Source: Azospirillum brasilense (GTDB lineage: Bacteria > Pseudomonadota > Alphaproteobacteria > Azospirillales > Azospirillaceae). From it: a stretch of 64,000 bases of DNA. Positions 1 through 9,171 of the stretch are shown piece by piece. The notes beneath the pieces are model-generated. The model saw only the letters and a list, made by a program, of their open reading frames with translations. It was not told the DNA's origin and ran no database searches. How positions within the stretch are numbered: the first letter of the stretch is position 1; every line of letters begins with the position of its first letter. The stretch lies in the NCBI RefSeq assembly GCF_007827795.1, contig NZ_VITI01000011.1, forward strand, positions 62,001 to 126,000, written 5' to 3'. Position numbers and translations under genes: made by a program.

Positions 1-1002
1 GCCGGACAGCTTGACGGAGATCAGCGATTCCGCCCCCACATGCTCGACCAGGGTGACCGTGCCCGGCAGGCTTTTGCCCTGGCCCGGCGGCACGATGGCG
101 AGCGCGCCGGGGCGCAGCCCCAGCCAGACCTTCATCCGGCTGTTGCCGCCCGGCCTCTCGGCCTTGTCGGGCAGCGGCAGGACGCTGGAGCCGATGCGAA
201 CGGTCATGCCCTCGACCTCGGCGTCGATCAGGTTCATCGGCGGCGTGCCGATGAAGCGGGCGACGTAGGTGTTGGCCGGCTTCTCGTAGATCTCGCGCGG
301 GGTGCCGTATTGCTGGAGATGCCCGTCGCGCATCAGCGCGATGCGGGTGCCCATGGTCATCGCCTCGATCTGGTCGTGGGTGACGTAGACGAAGTTGCCG
401 CCGACCCGCTGGTGGAGCTGGGTGATCTCCGCCCGCATGGCGGTGCGCAGCTTGGCGTCGAGGTTCGACAGCGGCTCGTCCATCAGGAAGGCCGACGGTT
501 CGCGCACCATGGCGCGGCCGAGCGCCACGCGCTGGCGCTGGCCGCCCGACAGCGTGCGGGGGTGGCGGTCCAGCACCTTGGTCAGGGCCAGCGTGTCGGC
601 GGTGCGCTCCACCAGACCGCGCACCTCCGGCGAATTCTCGATGCGGCGCTTGAAATAGTCGCCGATGAAGGGGACGTGGAACCACCAGCGGAACTGCCGC
701 ATGATCAGCGGGAAGGCGATGTTCCGGCGCACCGTCATGTGCGGGTAGAGCGCGTAGGACTGGAACACGAAGGCCATGTCGCGGTCGCTGGGCGGCAGCT
801 GGTCCACCCGCTTGCCGCCGAGATGGATCTCGCCGCTGGTCACCGTCTCAAGCCCCGCGATCATGCGCAGGATGGTGGACTTGCCGCAGCCCGACGGGCC
901 GAGCAGCACCAGGAACTCGTCGTCGCCGGCCTCCAGGCTCACGTTGTCGATCACGGTCAGCTGACCGAAGGACTTCGTGACGTTCTGCAGTTTGATAGCC
1001 AT
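1..1002 (-). CDS. Sugar ABC transporter ATP-binding protein, MalK/UgpC type (partial, 3' end outside window)
   Basis: Energises the carbohydrate importer encoded by the next three genes upstream. The 334 residues visible contain a Walker A loop near residues 35-43 (GPSGCGKST), a Q-loop (FQSYALYPHM), the signature LSGGQRQRVALGRA, Walker B (FLMDEPLSNLD) and a switch histidine (YVTHDQIEAMT). They then enter the C-terminal OB-like regulatory domain, where the window ends. The stretch between Q-loop and signature (FRWWFHVPFIGDYFKRR and on) is about 15 residues longer than in ordinary MalK. The ATG at 1002 lies 60 bases after the MalG-like stop. MalK/UgpC membership is certain; the substrate is not known. 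Confidence 0.93.
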   Translation of the reverse strand, partial: MAIKLQNVTKSFGQLTVIDNVSLEAGDDEFLVLLGPSGCGKSTILRMIAGLETVTSGEIHLGGKRVDQLPPSDRDMAFVFQSYALYPHMTVRRNIAFPLIMRQFRWWFHVPFIGDYFKRRIENSPEVRGLVERTADTLALTKVLDRHPRTLSGGQRQRVALGRAMVREPSAFLMDEPLSNLDAKLRTAMRAEITQLHQRVGGNFVYVTHDQIEAMTMGTRIALMRDGHLQQYGTPREIYEKPANTYVARFIGTPPMNLIDAEVEGMTVRIGSSVLPLPDKAERPGGNSRMKVWLGLRPGALAIVPPGQGKSLPGTVTLVEHVGAESLISVKLSG

Positions 1003-1062
1003 GGGCTTTTCCCTTTTATCTCTCGGGCGTGTCGTTGCAAGGGGGGCGGGATCGGCCCACGG

Positions 1063-1884
1063 TCAGCCCTTGACGCCGCCGGTCGTCATGCCGGCGACCA
1101 CGTAGCGTTGGACGAACAGGTAGAAGACGACCGCCGGCAGCGTGTAGATGAAGCCGACCGCCATGACCGTGTGCACCGGCGTGCTCAGCTCGCCCACGAA
1201 GCTGGCGAGGCCGACCGAGGCGGTGCGCAGGGCGTCGTCGCTGATGAAGGTCTGGGCGAAGACATACTCGTTCCAGCCGTGGAAGAAGGCGATCACCGCC
1301 GCCGCCGCCAGCGTCGGCGCGATCAGCGGAACCACCACCGCCAGCACGATGCCGAGGCGGGAGCAGCCGTCCACCCGCGCGGCCTCCTCGATCTCCGACG
1401 GCACGCCGTCGATGGCGCCCTTCAGTATCCAGGTCACCACCGGCACCGTGAAGGCCGTGTTGGCCAGGATCAGGCCGAGCAGCGTGTTGAGCAGCGACAG
1501 CTTGGTGAAGATGTCGTAGAGCGGCACCACCAGCATCGCTTCCGGCAGCATCTGCGTCATGAACAGCGCGAAGCCGAGCAGCAGCTTGCCGTTGAAGGTC
1601 AGCCGCGACAGCGCGTAGGCCGGCAGAACCGACAGCAGGATGCTCAGCACCGTCGTGCCGACCGCGACGATCAGGCTGTTGATCAACCATTGGCGCAGCG
1701 AGGTCTCGGTGAAGGCGGCGGCGTAGGTGCCGATCTGCGACAGCGTCGGCAGCAGGTTCGGCGTGGCGTCGAACAGCCGCTCCGACGGGGTGAGCGAGGT
1801 CACCAGCATCCAGTAGAGCGGGAAGGCCGCCACCCCGAGGAGGACCAGGACGGCGAGCGTGCGGGCCGTGGAATTGTGCTTCAT
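1063..1884 (-). CDS. Sugar ABC transporter permease, MalG family
   Basis: One of two inner-membrane channel subunits of the importer. The 273 residues hold about six hydrophobic segments, and the EAA loop that docks on the ATPase lies near residues 163-185 (SEIEEAARVDG). The N-terminus is short and basic before the first membrane helix (residues 8-30). The start lies 4 bases after the stop of the MalF-like gene, so the two are translationally linked. Length and motif match the MalG side of binding-protein-dependent sugar importers; the sugar cannot be read from the sequence. Confidence 0.93.
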   Translation of the reverse strand: MKHNSTARTLAVLVLLGVAAFPLYWMLVTSLTPSERLFDATPNLLPTLSQIGTYAAAFTETSLRQWLINSLIVAVGTTVLSILLSVLPAYALSRLTFNGKLLLGFALFMTQMLPEAMLVVPLYDIFTKLSLLNTLLGLILANTAFTVPVVTWILKGAIDGVPSEIEEAARVDGCSRLGIVLAVVVPLIAPTLAAAAVIAFFHGWNEYVFAQTFISDDALRTASVGLASFVGELSTPVHTVMAVGFIYTLPAVVFYLFVQRYVVAGMTTGGVKG

Positions 1885-1888
1885 GGGA

Positions 1889-2827
1889 TCACCGCTTTCC
1901 GGCGGCCTTTTCCGCCCGCGTCGACAGCCAGAAATAGACCAGCGTCACCAGGATCGCGACGACCAGCCCGATGATGCCGACCGCCGCCGCCCGGCCGAGG
2001 TCGAGATAGACGAAGGCGCGGCGGTAGAGGTCGATGACCAGTGTGTTGGTCTCGCCCAGCGGGCCGCCCTGGGTCATCAGCCAGATCACGTCGAAGCGGC
2101 GCAGCGACCACACGGTGATGAGCAGGGTCAGCAGGGCCACCGAAGGGCGGATGGTCGGCCAGGTGACGGCGCGGAAGATGCTCAGCCGGTCGGCTCCGTC
2201 GATCACCGCCGCCTCGCGCAGCTCCGACGGCACGCCCTGGAGGGCGGCCAGGATGACCACGGAGGAGAAGGGGAAGATCTGCCAGATCGTGGTGATGAGG
2301 ATGGCCGGCAGGGCGAAGGACGGCTCGTCCAGCCAGTTCACCCCGCCCTCGGCGAAGCCCAGGAACTGGGCGAGGTGGCTGAACAGTCCGTACTGCGCGT
2401 TGAACATCCACACGAAGATCAGCGCCGCGGCGACCGGCGGGGCGGCCCACGGAATGGTGACCAACGCGCGGGCGATGCCGCGCCCCCGGAAGGTGCCGTC
2501 GAGCAGCAGCGCCGCCAGCAGGCCGAGCCCGATGGAGGCGACCACGCAGACCAGCGTGTAGACCGCGGTGACGCGCAGGACCTGATGGAACTCCGGGTCG
2601 AAGACAAGCTCGCGGTAATTGTCCAGCCCGACGTAGGTCTGCTGGCCGGGCGAGAGCAGCGAGGTAGAGGTGACGCTGAGCAGAAATTCCTGCACCAGCG
2701 GGTAGCCTTGGAAGACCAGGAGATAGAGCGCCACCGGGGCGACGAAGAGTGCGGGGACCCAGCGGCCATGGTCGATCGGCGCGCGCCGCGCGGCGGCCCT
2801 GGGCTGGCTCACGGTCCTGCTCATCAT
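1889..2827 (-). CDS. Sugar ABC transporter permease, MalF/UgpA family
   Basis: Second channel subunit, 312 residues, with a basic N-terminal tail, six predicted membrane segments and an EAA-type loop (ELREAAVIDGADRL). There are two adjacent ATGs (2827 and 2824); the first is taken. It is separated from the binding-protein gene upstream by a large palindromic repeat (2854-3013) and directly joined to the MalG-like gene downstream. Confidence 0.93.
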   Translation of the reverse strand: MMSRTVSQPRAAARRAPIDHGRWVPALFVAPVALYLLVFQGYPLVQEFLLSVTSTSLLSPGQQTYVGLDNYRELVFDPEFHQVLRVTAVYTLVCVVASIGLGLLAALLLDGTFRGRGIARALVTIPWAAPPVAAALIFVWMFNAQYGLFSHLAQFLGFAEGGVNWLDEPSFALPAILITTIWQIFPFSSVVILAALQGVPSELREAAVIDGADRLSIFRAVTWPTIRPSVALLTLLITVWSLRRFDVIWLMTQGGPLGETNTLVIDLYRRAFVYLDLGRAAAVGIIGLVVAILVTLVYFWLSTRAEKAAGKR

Positions 2828-2853
2828 GATGCGGTATCCGGAGTTGGGACCAC

Positions 2854-3013
2854 GGCGATGGCATTCGTTATCCCCTCTCCCCCTGGGGAGAGGGTTAGGG
2901 TGAGGGGGTTGCGCTTGTGCCGGACGTACCGGAAACGCGGGACCCCCTCACCGGCCCTGCGGGCCACCCTCTCCCCAGAGGGGAGAGGGTTAAGGATGTC
3001 GAATGCGATCGCC
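2854..3013. repeat. BIME-like palindromic repeat, copy 1
   Basis: Two hairpins, each CCCTCTCCCC against GGGGAGAGGG with a short loop, lie at 2873-2894 and 2967-2989. Between them, GGTGAGGGGGTTGCGC on the left is complementary to ACCCCCTCACC-containing sequence on the right, so the whole element can fold on itself. Outermost arms GGCGATGGCATTCG (2854-2867) and CGAATGCGATCGCC (3000-3013) pair at 13 of 14 positions. It sits between the binding-protein stop and the permease start. Confidence 0.85.
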
Positions 3014-3030
3014 CTGGAGTTGTTTGGGCG

Positions 3031-4296
3031 TTATTTCTGGGCGAGCACGCGGGCGGTGATCTGGCGCTGCGCCTCGTCCATGGCGGTCTGCGGGGCGACG
3101 CCGCCCTGGAGCACCTTGAGGAGCTGCTGGACGATGATCTGCTGGATCTCCGGCGCCTTGGTCTCAAGCCCCTGCGGCAGGGCGGGGACGCTGTTCGGGG
3201 TCTGCGCGTCGTAGACCTTCAGCCAGGGCATGGCCTGAAGCTCCTCCGGCGTGCGCTCCACCGTCGTGGCGACGTTGGCGGCACCCAGCAGGGTCTGGAG
3301 TTCCTGCTGCTGCTGGGGCTGGAGCGCCCATTGCAGGAACTTGCCGGCGGCGTCCTTCACCTTGGTGTTGGCGTTGATGGTCACCGGAGCCAGGATCATG
3401 CCCTGCTCCTTGTGCGGGAAGGGCGACGGGGCGGCGGCGATGGGGTGCGCCTTGCCCTGCGAGGTCAGGATGGTGGCGACGCCGCCGTTGTCGATCTCCA
3501 TGGCGACTTTGCCTTCCCAGAACATCCGCCGGTAGGTGGCGGCGTCGGTGCCCTTGGGGATCATGCCGGCGTCGTAGACGGTCTTGTAGGCGGCGACACC
3601 CGCCACGACCTCCGGGCTGTTGAAGGTCGGGGTGCCGTCCGGCTTGGACCAGCGCCCACCGAAGCCGTAGACGAAGTTGGTCAGGTCGTACCAGACGCCG
3701 CCGCGCTCGGCCATCGTGGCGCGGAAGGCGAAGCCGTAGTTGCCGTCCTTCGTCGCCTCCTTGCCGAGCTTCACGAACTCCTCGAAGGTCTTGGGCGGCG
3801 TGCCGTTGGGCAGCAGCGCGGCGTTGTAGACCATCGCGTAGTTGGCGGTGTCGAAGGCGAAGCCGTAGCGCTTGCCCTCGACCTTCATGTACTGGTCGGC
3901 GGCGGTGAATTTGTGGGCGCCGTCCTTCACGATGTCGTCGATCGGCAGGACCGACTTGGCGGCCACCGCGGCGTAGAACTCCGGCAGGTCGAAGCGGATC
4001 ACGTCGGGGCCGCCGTTGCCGCCCATCTGCGTGAAGATGGTGGTGGCGAAGGAGGAGAAGGGGATGGTGACCGGCTTCACCTCGATGTCCGCTTGGGACT
4101 GGTTGAACTTCTCCACCCAGGCCTTCAGCCGGTCGCCGCGGCCGACCTCGGCGAAGTGGGACGCAGCGAAGGTCACCACCGTCTTTCCGGATGACTGGGC
4201 CAGGGCGACCGACGCGGTGCCCAGCGCCAGGGCGGCGGCCAGCCCGCCGGCCAGGATGGGGGTGATGCCCGTGATTGCGCTCAGAAACGGCTTCAT
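3031..4296 (-). CDS. Extracellular sugar-binding protein, ABC family 1 (MalE-like)
   Basis: Periplasmic substrate-capturing subunit of the importer. The 421 residues start with a Sec signal peptide (basic MK, hydrophobic stretch to about residue 31, cleavage after ALA-type sequence near 33). A type 1 solute-binding domain follows. An AGAGGAGG ribosome site precedes the ATG at 4296. It is first of the four transporter genes and is separated by about 100 bases from the dehydrogenase gene before it. Substrate is inferred to be a sugar or sugar acid from the adjacent catabolic genes. Confidence 0.93.
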   Translation of the reverse strand: MKPFLSAITGITPILAGGLAAALALGTASVALAQSSGKTVVTFAASHFAEVGRGDRLKAWVEKFNQSQADIEVKPVTIPFSSFATTIFTQMGGNGGPDVIRFDLPEFYAAVAAKSVLPIDDIVKDGAHKFTAADQYMKVEGKRYGFAFDTANYAMVYNAALLPNGTPPKTFEEFVKLGKEATKDGNYGFAFRATMAERGGVWYDLTNFVYGFGGRWSKPDGTPTFNSPEVVAGVAAYKTVYDAGMIPKGTDAATYRRMFWEGKVAMEIDNGGVATILTSQGKAHPIAAAPSPFPHKEQGMILAPVTINANTKVKDAAGKFLQWALQPQQQQELQTLLGAANVATTVERTPEELQAMPWLKVYDAQTPNSVPALPQGLETKAPEIQQIIVQQLLKVLQGGVAPQTAMDEAQRQITARVLAQK

Positions 4297-4364
4297 GCTG
4301 CGTCCTCCTCTGAATTTGTTCGTTTACTGTCTTTTTTGGTTGGTTTGGCCCGCAATCCCGGAAC

Positions 4365-4378
4365 CATACCAGAGTATG
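4365..4378. promoter_or_regulatory. Short palindrome in the leader of the transporter genes
   Basis: CATAC-CAGA-GTATG is a perfect inverted repeat in the 100-base gap between the dehydrogenase stop (4397) and the binding-protein start (4296). The gap is richer in A and T than its surroundings. It could be an operator for an internal promoter, or a small hairpin between cistrons; the sequence does not decide. Confidence 0.3.
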
Positions 4379-4396
4379 CGGCCCGGTGGTCGGGGT

Positions 4397-5977
4397 TCAG
4401 TGCCGGCCCAACGCTCCGTCGACCCGGCGCCACAGCCCCAGCGGGTTGCCGTCGCGCAGGGATTCCGGCAGCAGGCCGGCCGGGATGTCCTGGTAGCAGA
4501 CGGGCCGCAGGAACCGCTCGATGGCCGCCGTGCCGACCGAGGTCGTGCGGCTGTCGGATGTGGCCGGGAAGGGGCCGCCATGCACCATGGCGTGGCAGAC
4601 CTCGACGCCCGTCGGCCAGCCGTTCGCCAGGATGCGGCCGGCCTTGCGCTCCAGCGTCGGCAGCAGCGCCGCCGCCGCTCCGGCGTCGGCCGCGTCCATC
4701 TGCAGGGTCGCGGTGAGCTGGCCGTCCAGCCGCTCCGCCACGGCGCGCAAGGACTCCAGATCCGGGCAGCGGATGAGCAGCGAGGCGGAGCCGAACACCT
4801 CCTCCCGCAGGGACGGGTCGTCGAGGAAGGCGTCGGCGGTCGTGGCGAACAGGGCCGCCCGGCATTGGTTGGGGCCGTCGCCGTCCAGCCCGCGGGCCAG
4901 CGTCACCACGAGGGCGTTGTCGGCCAGGGCCGCCACCCCGGCGTCGAAGGCGGCATGGATGCCCGGCGTCAGCATGGTCGGCGCCGCGCTGCCGCCCAGC
5001 GCCTCAACGGCGGCCGCGACGAAGCGGTCGAGGTCCGGCCCGTCCACCGCCAGCAGGATTCCGGGGTTGGTGCAGAACTGCCCGGCGCCCAGCGTCAGCG
5101 AGGCGACGAAGCCCCGGCCCAGCGCCTCCGCCCGCGCGGCGAGCGCCGCCGGCAGCAGGAAAACCGGGTTGATGCTGCTCATCTCCGCGTAGACGGGGAT
5201 CGGTTCCGGGCGCTTGGCCGCCACCTCCATCAGCGCCACGCCGCCGCGGCGCGAGCCGGTGAAGCCGACCGCCTTGATGCGCGGGTCGGCGACCAGCGCC
5301 GTGCCCACCGACGTGCCGGCGCCGAAGATCAGCGAGAAGACGCCCTCCGGCAGGCCGCATTCCGCGACGGCGGCCTGGACGGCGCGGCCGACCAGCTCCG
5401 AAGTGCCGGGATGGGCGGAGTGGGCCTTGACCACCACCGGGCAGCCGGCGGCGAAGGCGGACGCGGTGTCTCCCCCGGCCACCGAGAAGGCCAGCGGGAA
5501 GTTGCTGGCGCCGAACACCGCGACGGGGCCGAGCGGGATGCGGCGCTGGCGCAGGTCGGGGCGGGGCAGGGGAGCCCGCTCCGGCAGGGCCGGGTCGATG
5601 CGGGCGCCGATCCAGCTTCCCTCTCGCACCACCGCGGCGAAGAGGCGGAGCTGGCCGACGGTGCGGCCCCGCTCGCCTTCCAGCCGGGCGCGCGGCAGTC
5701 CGCTTTCGGCCACGGCGCGGACGATCAGCTCGTCGCCGAGGTCGAGGATGTTGCGGGCGACCGCCTCCAGGAAGACGGCGCGGTCCTCCGGTGCGGTCTC
5801 GCGGAAGCGGTCGAAGGCGTCCCAGGCGAGCTGGCAGGCGCGGTCGACCTCCGCCGCCCCGCCGCCGCCGAAGGCGGGGTCCAGGGCCGCCCCGGTGGAC
5901 GGGTCGATGGCGCGGATCTCGCCGTTGCGGCCGCGGTGGCTCTCGGCGCCGATCAGCATCATGCCGGTGAGGGTCAC
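4397..5977 (-). CDS. Aldehyde dehydrogenase, alpha-ketoglutaric semialdehyde (2,5-dioxovalerate) type
   Basis: Expected to oxidise alpha-ketoglutaric semialdehyde to 2-oxoglutarate, the final step of non-phosphorylative pentose, hexarate and hydroxyproline breakdown. The 526 residues match the length of this subfamily. The catalytic Cys is near residue 302 ([10 protein letters not shown]), the general-base Glu near 265 (PVYAEMSS), the oxyanion Asn near 159 (GASNFPLAF) and the cofactor loop is GFTGSRRGG near 239. The start is GTG at 5977 with AGGA upstream; an ATG at 5962 is the alternative. It follows the FAH-family gene, which would make its substrate. The family is firm; the exact substrate rests on context. 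Confidence 0.88.
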   Translation of the reverse strand: MTLTGMMLIGAESHRGRNGEIRAIDPSTGAALDPAFGGGGAAEVDRACQLAWDAFDRFRETAPEDRAVFLEAVARNILDLGDELIVRAVAESGLPRARLEGERGRTVGQLRLFAAVVREGSWIGARIDPALPERAPLPRPDLRQRRIPLGPVAVFGASNFPLAFSVAGGDTASAFAAGCPVVVKAHSAHPGTSELVGRAVQAAVAECGLPEGVFSLIFGAGTSVGTALVADPRIKAVGFTGSRRGGVALMEVAAKRPEPIPVYAEMSSINPVFLLPAALAARAEALGRGFVASLTLGAGQFCTNPGILLAVDGPDLDRFVAAAVEALGGSAAPTMLTPGIHAAFDAGVAALADNALVVTLARGLDGDGPNQCRAALFATTADAFLDDPSLREEVFGSASLLIRCPDLESLRAVAERLDGQLTATLQMDAADAGAAAALLPTLERKAGRILANGWPTGVEVCHAMVHGGPFPATSDSRTTSVGTAAIERFLRPVCYQDIPAGLLPESLRDGNPLGLWRRVDGALGRH

Positions 5978-6008
5978 GGGCGGGTCCTTTCTTGTTCTCG
6001 GTGCGGCA

Positions 6009-7193
6009 TCAGCCGAGCAGGCCGCGGCCCGCGAGGTTCCGCATCAGCGCGGCGGCGCCGAAGTCCCAGGGGGCGCAGTCGGCGCAATGGCGGACCCGGT
6101 TGGTCAGGCTGCCCAGCGCCGGGGCGGTGATGGTCACCACGTCGTCCAACTGGTGGGTGAAGCCCTCGCCCGGACGGTCGCGGTCCTCGACGGGCGCGAA
6201 CATGGTGCCGAGCAGCAGCACGAAGCCGTCCGGATACTGGTGGTTCTCGCCGATGGTGGCCTCCACCAACTCCACCGGGTCGCGGCTGATCTGCGACATG
6301 GAGCTGGAGCCCTCCAGCCGGAAGCCGTCGCTGCCCTCGACCACCAGCCCAAGCTCGGCGCTGCGCACGCCGTCCAGCGTGAAGCGGTCGTCGAACAGGC
6401 GGATGAAGGGGCCGATGGAGCCGCTGGCGTTGTTGTCCTTGGCCTTGCCGAGCAGCAGGGCCGAGCGCCCCTCGACGTCGCGCAGGTTCATGTCGTTGCC
6501 GAGCGTGGCGCCGACGATGTCCCCGCGGCTGGAGGCCAGGACGGCGATTTCCGGCTCCGGGTTGTTCCACACCGAGCTGGGCGGGATGCCGACATGGGCG
6601 CCGGTGCCGACCGCCGACATCGGCTGCCCCTTGGTGAAGATCTCGGCGTCGGGGCCGATGCCGACCTCAAGATACTGCGACCACACCCCGCGGGCGATCA
6701 GCGCCTTCTTGACCTCCATGGCCTCCGGCGAGCCGGGCTTCAGGCTGGACAGGTCGCGCCCGATCAGCGAGTCGATGTCGGCGCGGATCGCCAGCGCCTT
6801 TTCCGGGGCGCCGCGCGCCTGCTCCTCGATGACGCGCTCCAGCAGGCTGACCACAAAGGTCACGCCGGACGCCTTCACCGCCTGAAGGTCGATGGGGGCC
6901 AGCAGCCAGGGCCGCTCCGGGTCGCGCCGGTCCTCGTCGGAGTTGGCGAGGATGGCGGCGGCGGTGCCGATCCACTCACCGGGGATGTCGCGGGCGAGAT
7001 CCGCGGCGGCGCCGGTCTCCACCAGATCGCGCACGGTGGGGGCGTCGCGGCTGGTGATGTCGAAGACGTCCCGGCCGCGCACGGCGATGACCGAGGGGCC
7101 GACGCCGGGCCGCCAGGCGCGCCCGACCAGAAGCGCGCCCTCGTCCGCCGGCAGGGCGGCGGCGGGGTCGAGGGGAAGGGGTCGCTTGCTCAT
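6009..7193 (-). CDS. Fumarylacetoacetate hydrolase family protein, 2-keto-3-deoxy-sugar-acid dehydratase-like
   Basis: The 394-residue length and layout resemble the FAH-family 2-keto-3-deoxy-xylonate dehydratase (XylX of Caulobacter) rather than true fumarylacetoacetase. The metal-binding acids are E213 and E215 ([10 protein letters not shown]) and D234 (LGNDMNLRD). That enzyme dehydrates a 2-keto-3-deoxy-pentonate to alpha-ketoglutaric semialdehyde, which the next gene's product would oxidise, so the pair makes a coherent two-step route to 2-oxoglutarate. GAGGAGCGG precedes the ATG. FAH family is secure; the dehydratase role is inferred from the pairing. Confidence 0.82.
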   Translation of the reverse strand: MSKRPLPLDPAAALPADEGALLVGRAWRPGVGPSVIAVRGRDVFDITSRDAPTVRDLVETGAAADLARDIPGEWIGTAAAILANSDEDRRDPERPWLLAPIDLQAVKASGVTFVVSLLERVIEEQARGAPEKALAIRADIDSLIGRDLSSLKPGSPEAMEVKKALIARGVWSQYLEVGIGPDAEIFTKGQPMSAVGTGAHVGIPPSSVWNNPEPEIAVLASSRGDIVGATLGNDMNLRDVEGRSALLLGKAKDNNASGSIGPFIRLFDDRFTLDGVRSAELGLVVEGSDGFRLEGSSSMSQISRDPVELVEATIGENHQYPDGFVLLLGTMFAPVEDRDRPGEGFTHQLDDVVTITAPALGSLTNRVRHCADCAPWDFGAAALMRNLAGRGLLG

Positions 7194-7211
7194 GGTTTCC
7201 GCTCCTCGCTG

Positions 7212-8009
7212 TTACTTGCGCCGGAAGACCGGGCTGCGCTTTTCCTTGAAGGCGGCGCGCCCTTCGGCGGCGTCCGCCGTGGCGAAGCAGATGGTCTGCA
7301 GGTCGCGCTCGTACTCGATGGCCTTCTCCACCGGCATGGTGTGGGCGGCCTTCAGGTTCAGCTTCGCCGTCTCCGCCGCGATGGGCGCGCGGCTGGCGAC
7401 GATGGCGGCGATCTCCTGCGCGCGGGCGAGCAGCCGGTCGGCGGGCACCACCTCGCTGACGAGACCCCAGGCCAGCGCCTTGTCCGCCGGGATCGGGTCG
7501 CCGGTCAGGATCATCATCGCGGCGTTGGAGGTGCCGATGGAGTGCGAGAGGAAGGCCGCCACGCCGCCGCCGCCGATCCAGCCGAGCTTGATCTCCGGCG
7601 CGCCGAACTGCGCGTTCTCCGACGCGATGCGGATGTCGCAGCTCATCGCCGTCTCCAGCCCGCCGCCGAAGGCGTAGCCGTTGACCGCGGCGATGCTGGG
7701 CTTGCGCAAGGCCCGGATGGCGTCGCAATAGTCCTCGCGGTTGCGGAAGTTCCAGGCGGTGTCGTAGCGGTCCAGCTCGCGGATGTCGGAACCGCAGCAG
7801 AAGGCGCGCGGCCCGGCGCCGGTCAGCACGACGCAGCGGATGTCGTCGTCGGCGTTGCAGCGGGCCACGGCGGCGACCAGCTCCGCGGCCATCTCCGGGG
7901 TCACCGCGTTCAGCTTCTGCGGGCGGTCGAGCGTGATGGTGGCGACGAAGCCGTCCACCGTGACGGTGACCGCGCCGAGCGCCGGATCGGGGGTGTTGAG
8001 CGAGTCCAT
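7212..8009 (-). CDS. Enoyl-CoA hydratase/isomerase family protein
   Basis: Crotonase-fold protein of 265 residues. Oxyanion-hole segments are FCCGSDIRE and GYAFGGGLETAMSCDIR, and the hydratase-type Glu occurs in FGAPEIKLGW. The ATG at 8009, with AAGG seven bases before it, is chosen over a TTG at 8039 because it lies just after the stop of the upstream gene (10-base gap). Likely acts on an acyl-CoA made by the CoA-transferase in this operon. Whether it hydrates, isomerises or hydrolyses cannot be told. Confidence 0.88.
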   Translation of the reverse strand: MDSLNTPDPALGAVTVTVDGFVATITLDRPQKLNAVTPEMAAELVAAVARCNADDDIRCVVLTGAGPRAFCCGSDIRELDRYDTAWNFRNREDYCDAIRALRKPSIAAVNGYAFGGGLETAMSCDIRIASENAQFGAPEIKLGWIGGGGVAAFLSHSIGTSNAAMMILTGDPIPADKALAWGLVSEVVPADRLLARAQEIAAIVASRAPIAAETAKLNLKAAHTMPVEKAIEYERDLQTICFATADAAEGRAAFKEKRSPVFRRK

Positions 8010-8019
8010 GGGATGGGCC

Positions 8020-9171
8020 TTATCGTTCGGCGCCGGCAACCGGGCGGCTGGCGGCGTAGCGGTGTTGCAGACGGTCGAGCAAGGCGGCGTGCGGCGTGCC
8101 GCCGGCCAGTGCGTCGCGGATCATCGCGGCGGCTTCGGCCTGGAAGGCGATGTAGCCGGCGTGGCGCGGACGGACATAGGCGGCCTCCAGCGTCGCGGCG
8201 GTGTTGCGGTAGAAGCCGCCCCAGCGGGCGTTCACCGCCTCGTCCTCCCAGGCGTCGCGGCGGCTCGGCTGGCCGTCGTGGGCTGGGATGAAGCTCCGCT
8301 GCGCCTCGGCGCCGAGCAGCCAGCGCAGATGGTCGAGCAGGGCGGGCGTCACCTCGCAGCGCACGGAGACGCCGATGCCGGTGCCGCCCAGCGTCGAGCC
8401 GGGACGCCCATCCGCTGTGGCGCGTGGCGCGTCGGCGAAGGTGACTGGCTTGTCCCCCGCCACCGTCGGGGCGGCGTAGTTGACGTAACCGTAGACCAGC
8501 GGGCAGAGCGCCACGTCATCGGTGCGGGCCATGTGGCCGAGCAGCCCGATGGGGTTCAGCCCGCGCACCGCCGCCGGCATCCGCCCGGCCAGAGTCGCCA
8601 TGAGGTCGAGCACCTGCGTCCCCACCTCGGCCGAGACCAGCCGTTCGGGATCGGCCACCGCGGGCGGATCGCCGAAGGCCGCCGCCATCGACAGGAAGGT
8701 CAGGCAGGCGTGCGGTCCGGCCAGCGACAGGGCGACCGGCGTCCGCTCGGACAGACTCGCCACCTCCGCCCAGGTGACGGGGATCGGCCCGTCCAGAAGG
8801 TCGGCGCGGCAGGCCGTGACCTGCGTCGCCGCGTCGAGCGGCAGGGCCCAATGCCGGTCGGCGAAGCGGTAGCTGGCGAAGCTCGGCCCGATGCTGTCGC
8901 GCTGCCAGCCGGCGAGGTCCTCGGCGGTGAACAGGTCCTCCAGCGGGATCAGGCCGCGGTCCGCGACGGCTTCCCCGACATGGGGATGGTCGAGGACGAT
9001 CAGGTCGTAGCGGGCGCAGAGGTCGCCGATTGGATGGGCCTCGAAGCCTTCGAGCGGCTGCTTGTCCCAGTCGATCGCAAGCCCGTCGCGCCCCTCGTCC
9101 AGCCCGGCCGCCGCCGCGGCCAAGGCGTTGTAGCCGCGCGGGTGGTCCCAGGTCAGCGCGCGGTAGCGCAT
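8020..9171 (-). CDS. Binding-protein-like protein without signal peptide
   Basis: The 383 residues look like an ABC family 1 solute-binding domain. However, the protein starts directly with folded-domain sequence (MRYRALTWDHPRGYNALAAA) and shows no signal peptide or lipobox, so it should stay in the cytoplasm. The ATG at 9171 overlaps the CoA-transferase end by 19 bases, which argues against a missed upstream signal sequence. It sits between the CoA-transferase and enoyl-CoA hydratase genes, far from the real binding protein at 3031-4296. Possible roles are a cytoplasmic ligand sensor, an enzyme subunit or a substrate carrier; none is shown by the sequence. Confidence 0.75.
   Translation of the reverse strand: MRYRALTWDHPRGYNALAAAAAGLDEGRDGLAIDWDKQPLEGFEAHPIGDLCARYDLIVLDHPHVGEAVADRGLIPLEDLFTAEDLAGWQRDSIGPSFASYRFADRHWALPLDAATQVTACRADLLDGPIPVTWAEVASLSERTPVALSLAGPHACLTFLSMAAAFGDPPAVADPERLVSAEVGTQVLDLMATLAGRMPAAVRGLNPIGLLGHMARTDDVALCPLVYGYVNYAAPTVAGDKPVTFADAPRATADGRPGSTLGGTGIGVSVRCEVTPALLDHLRWLLGAEAQRSFIPAHDGQPSRRDAWEDEAVNARWGGFYRNTAATLEAAYVRPRHAGYIAFQAEAAAMIRDALAGGTPHAALLDRLQHRYAASRPVAGAER

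Noticed and set aside
40-1974. A 644-residue open frame on the plus strand across the ABC genes
   Set aside because: It lies antisense to genes with clear transporter motifs, and its composition (Arg, Gly, His and Asp rich) is that of a GC-rich shadow frame.
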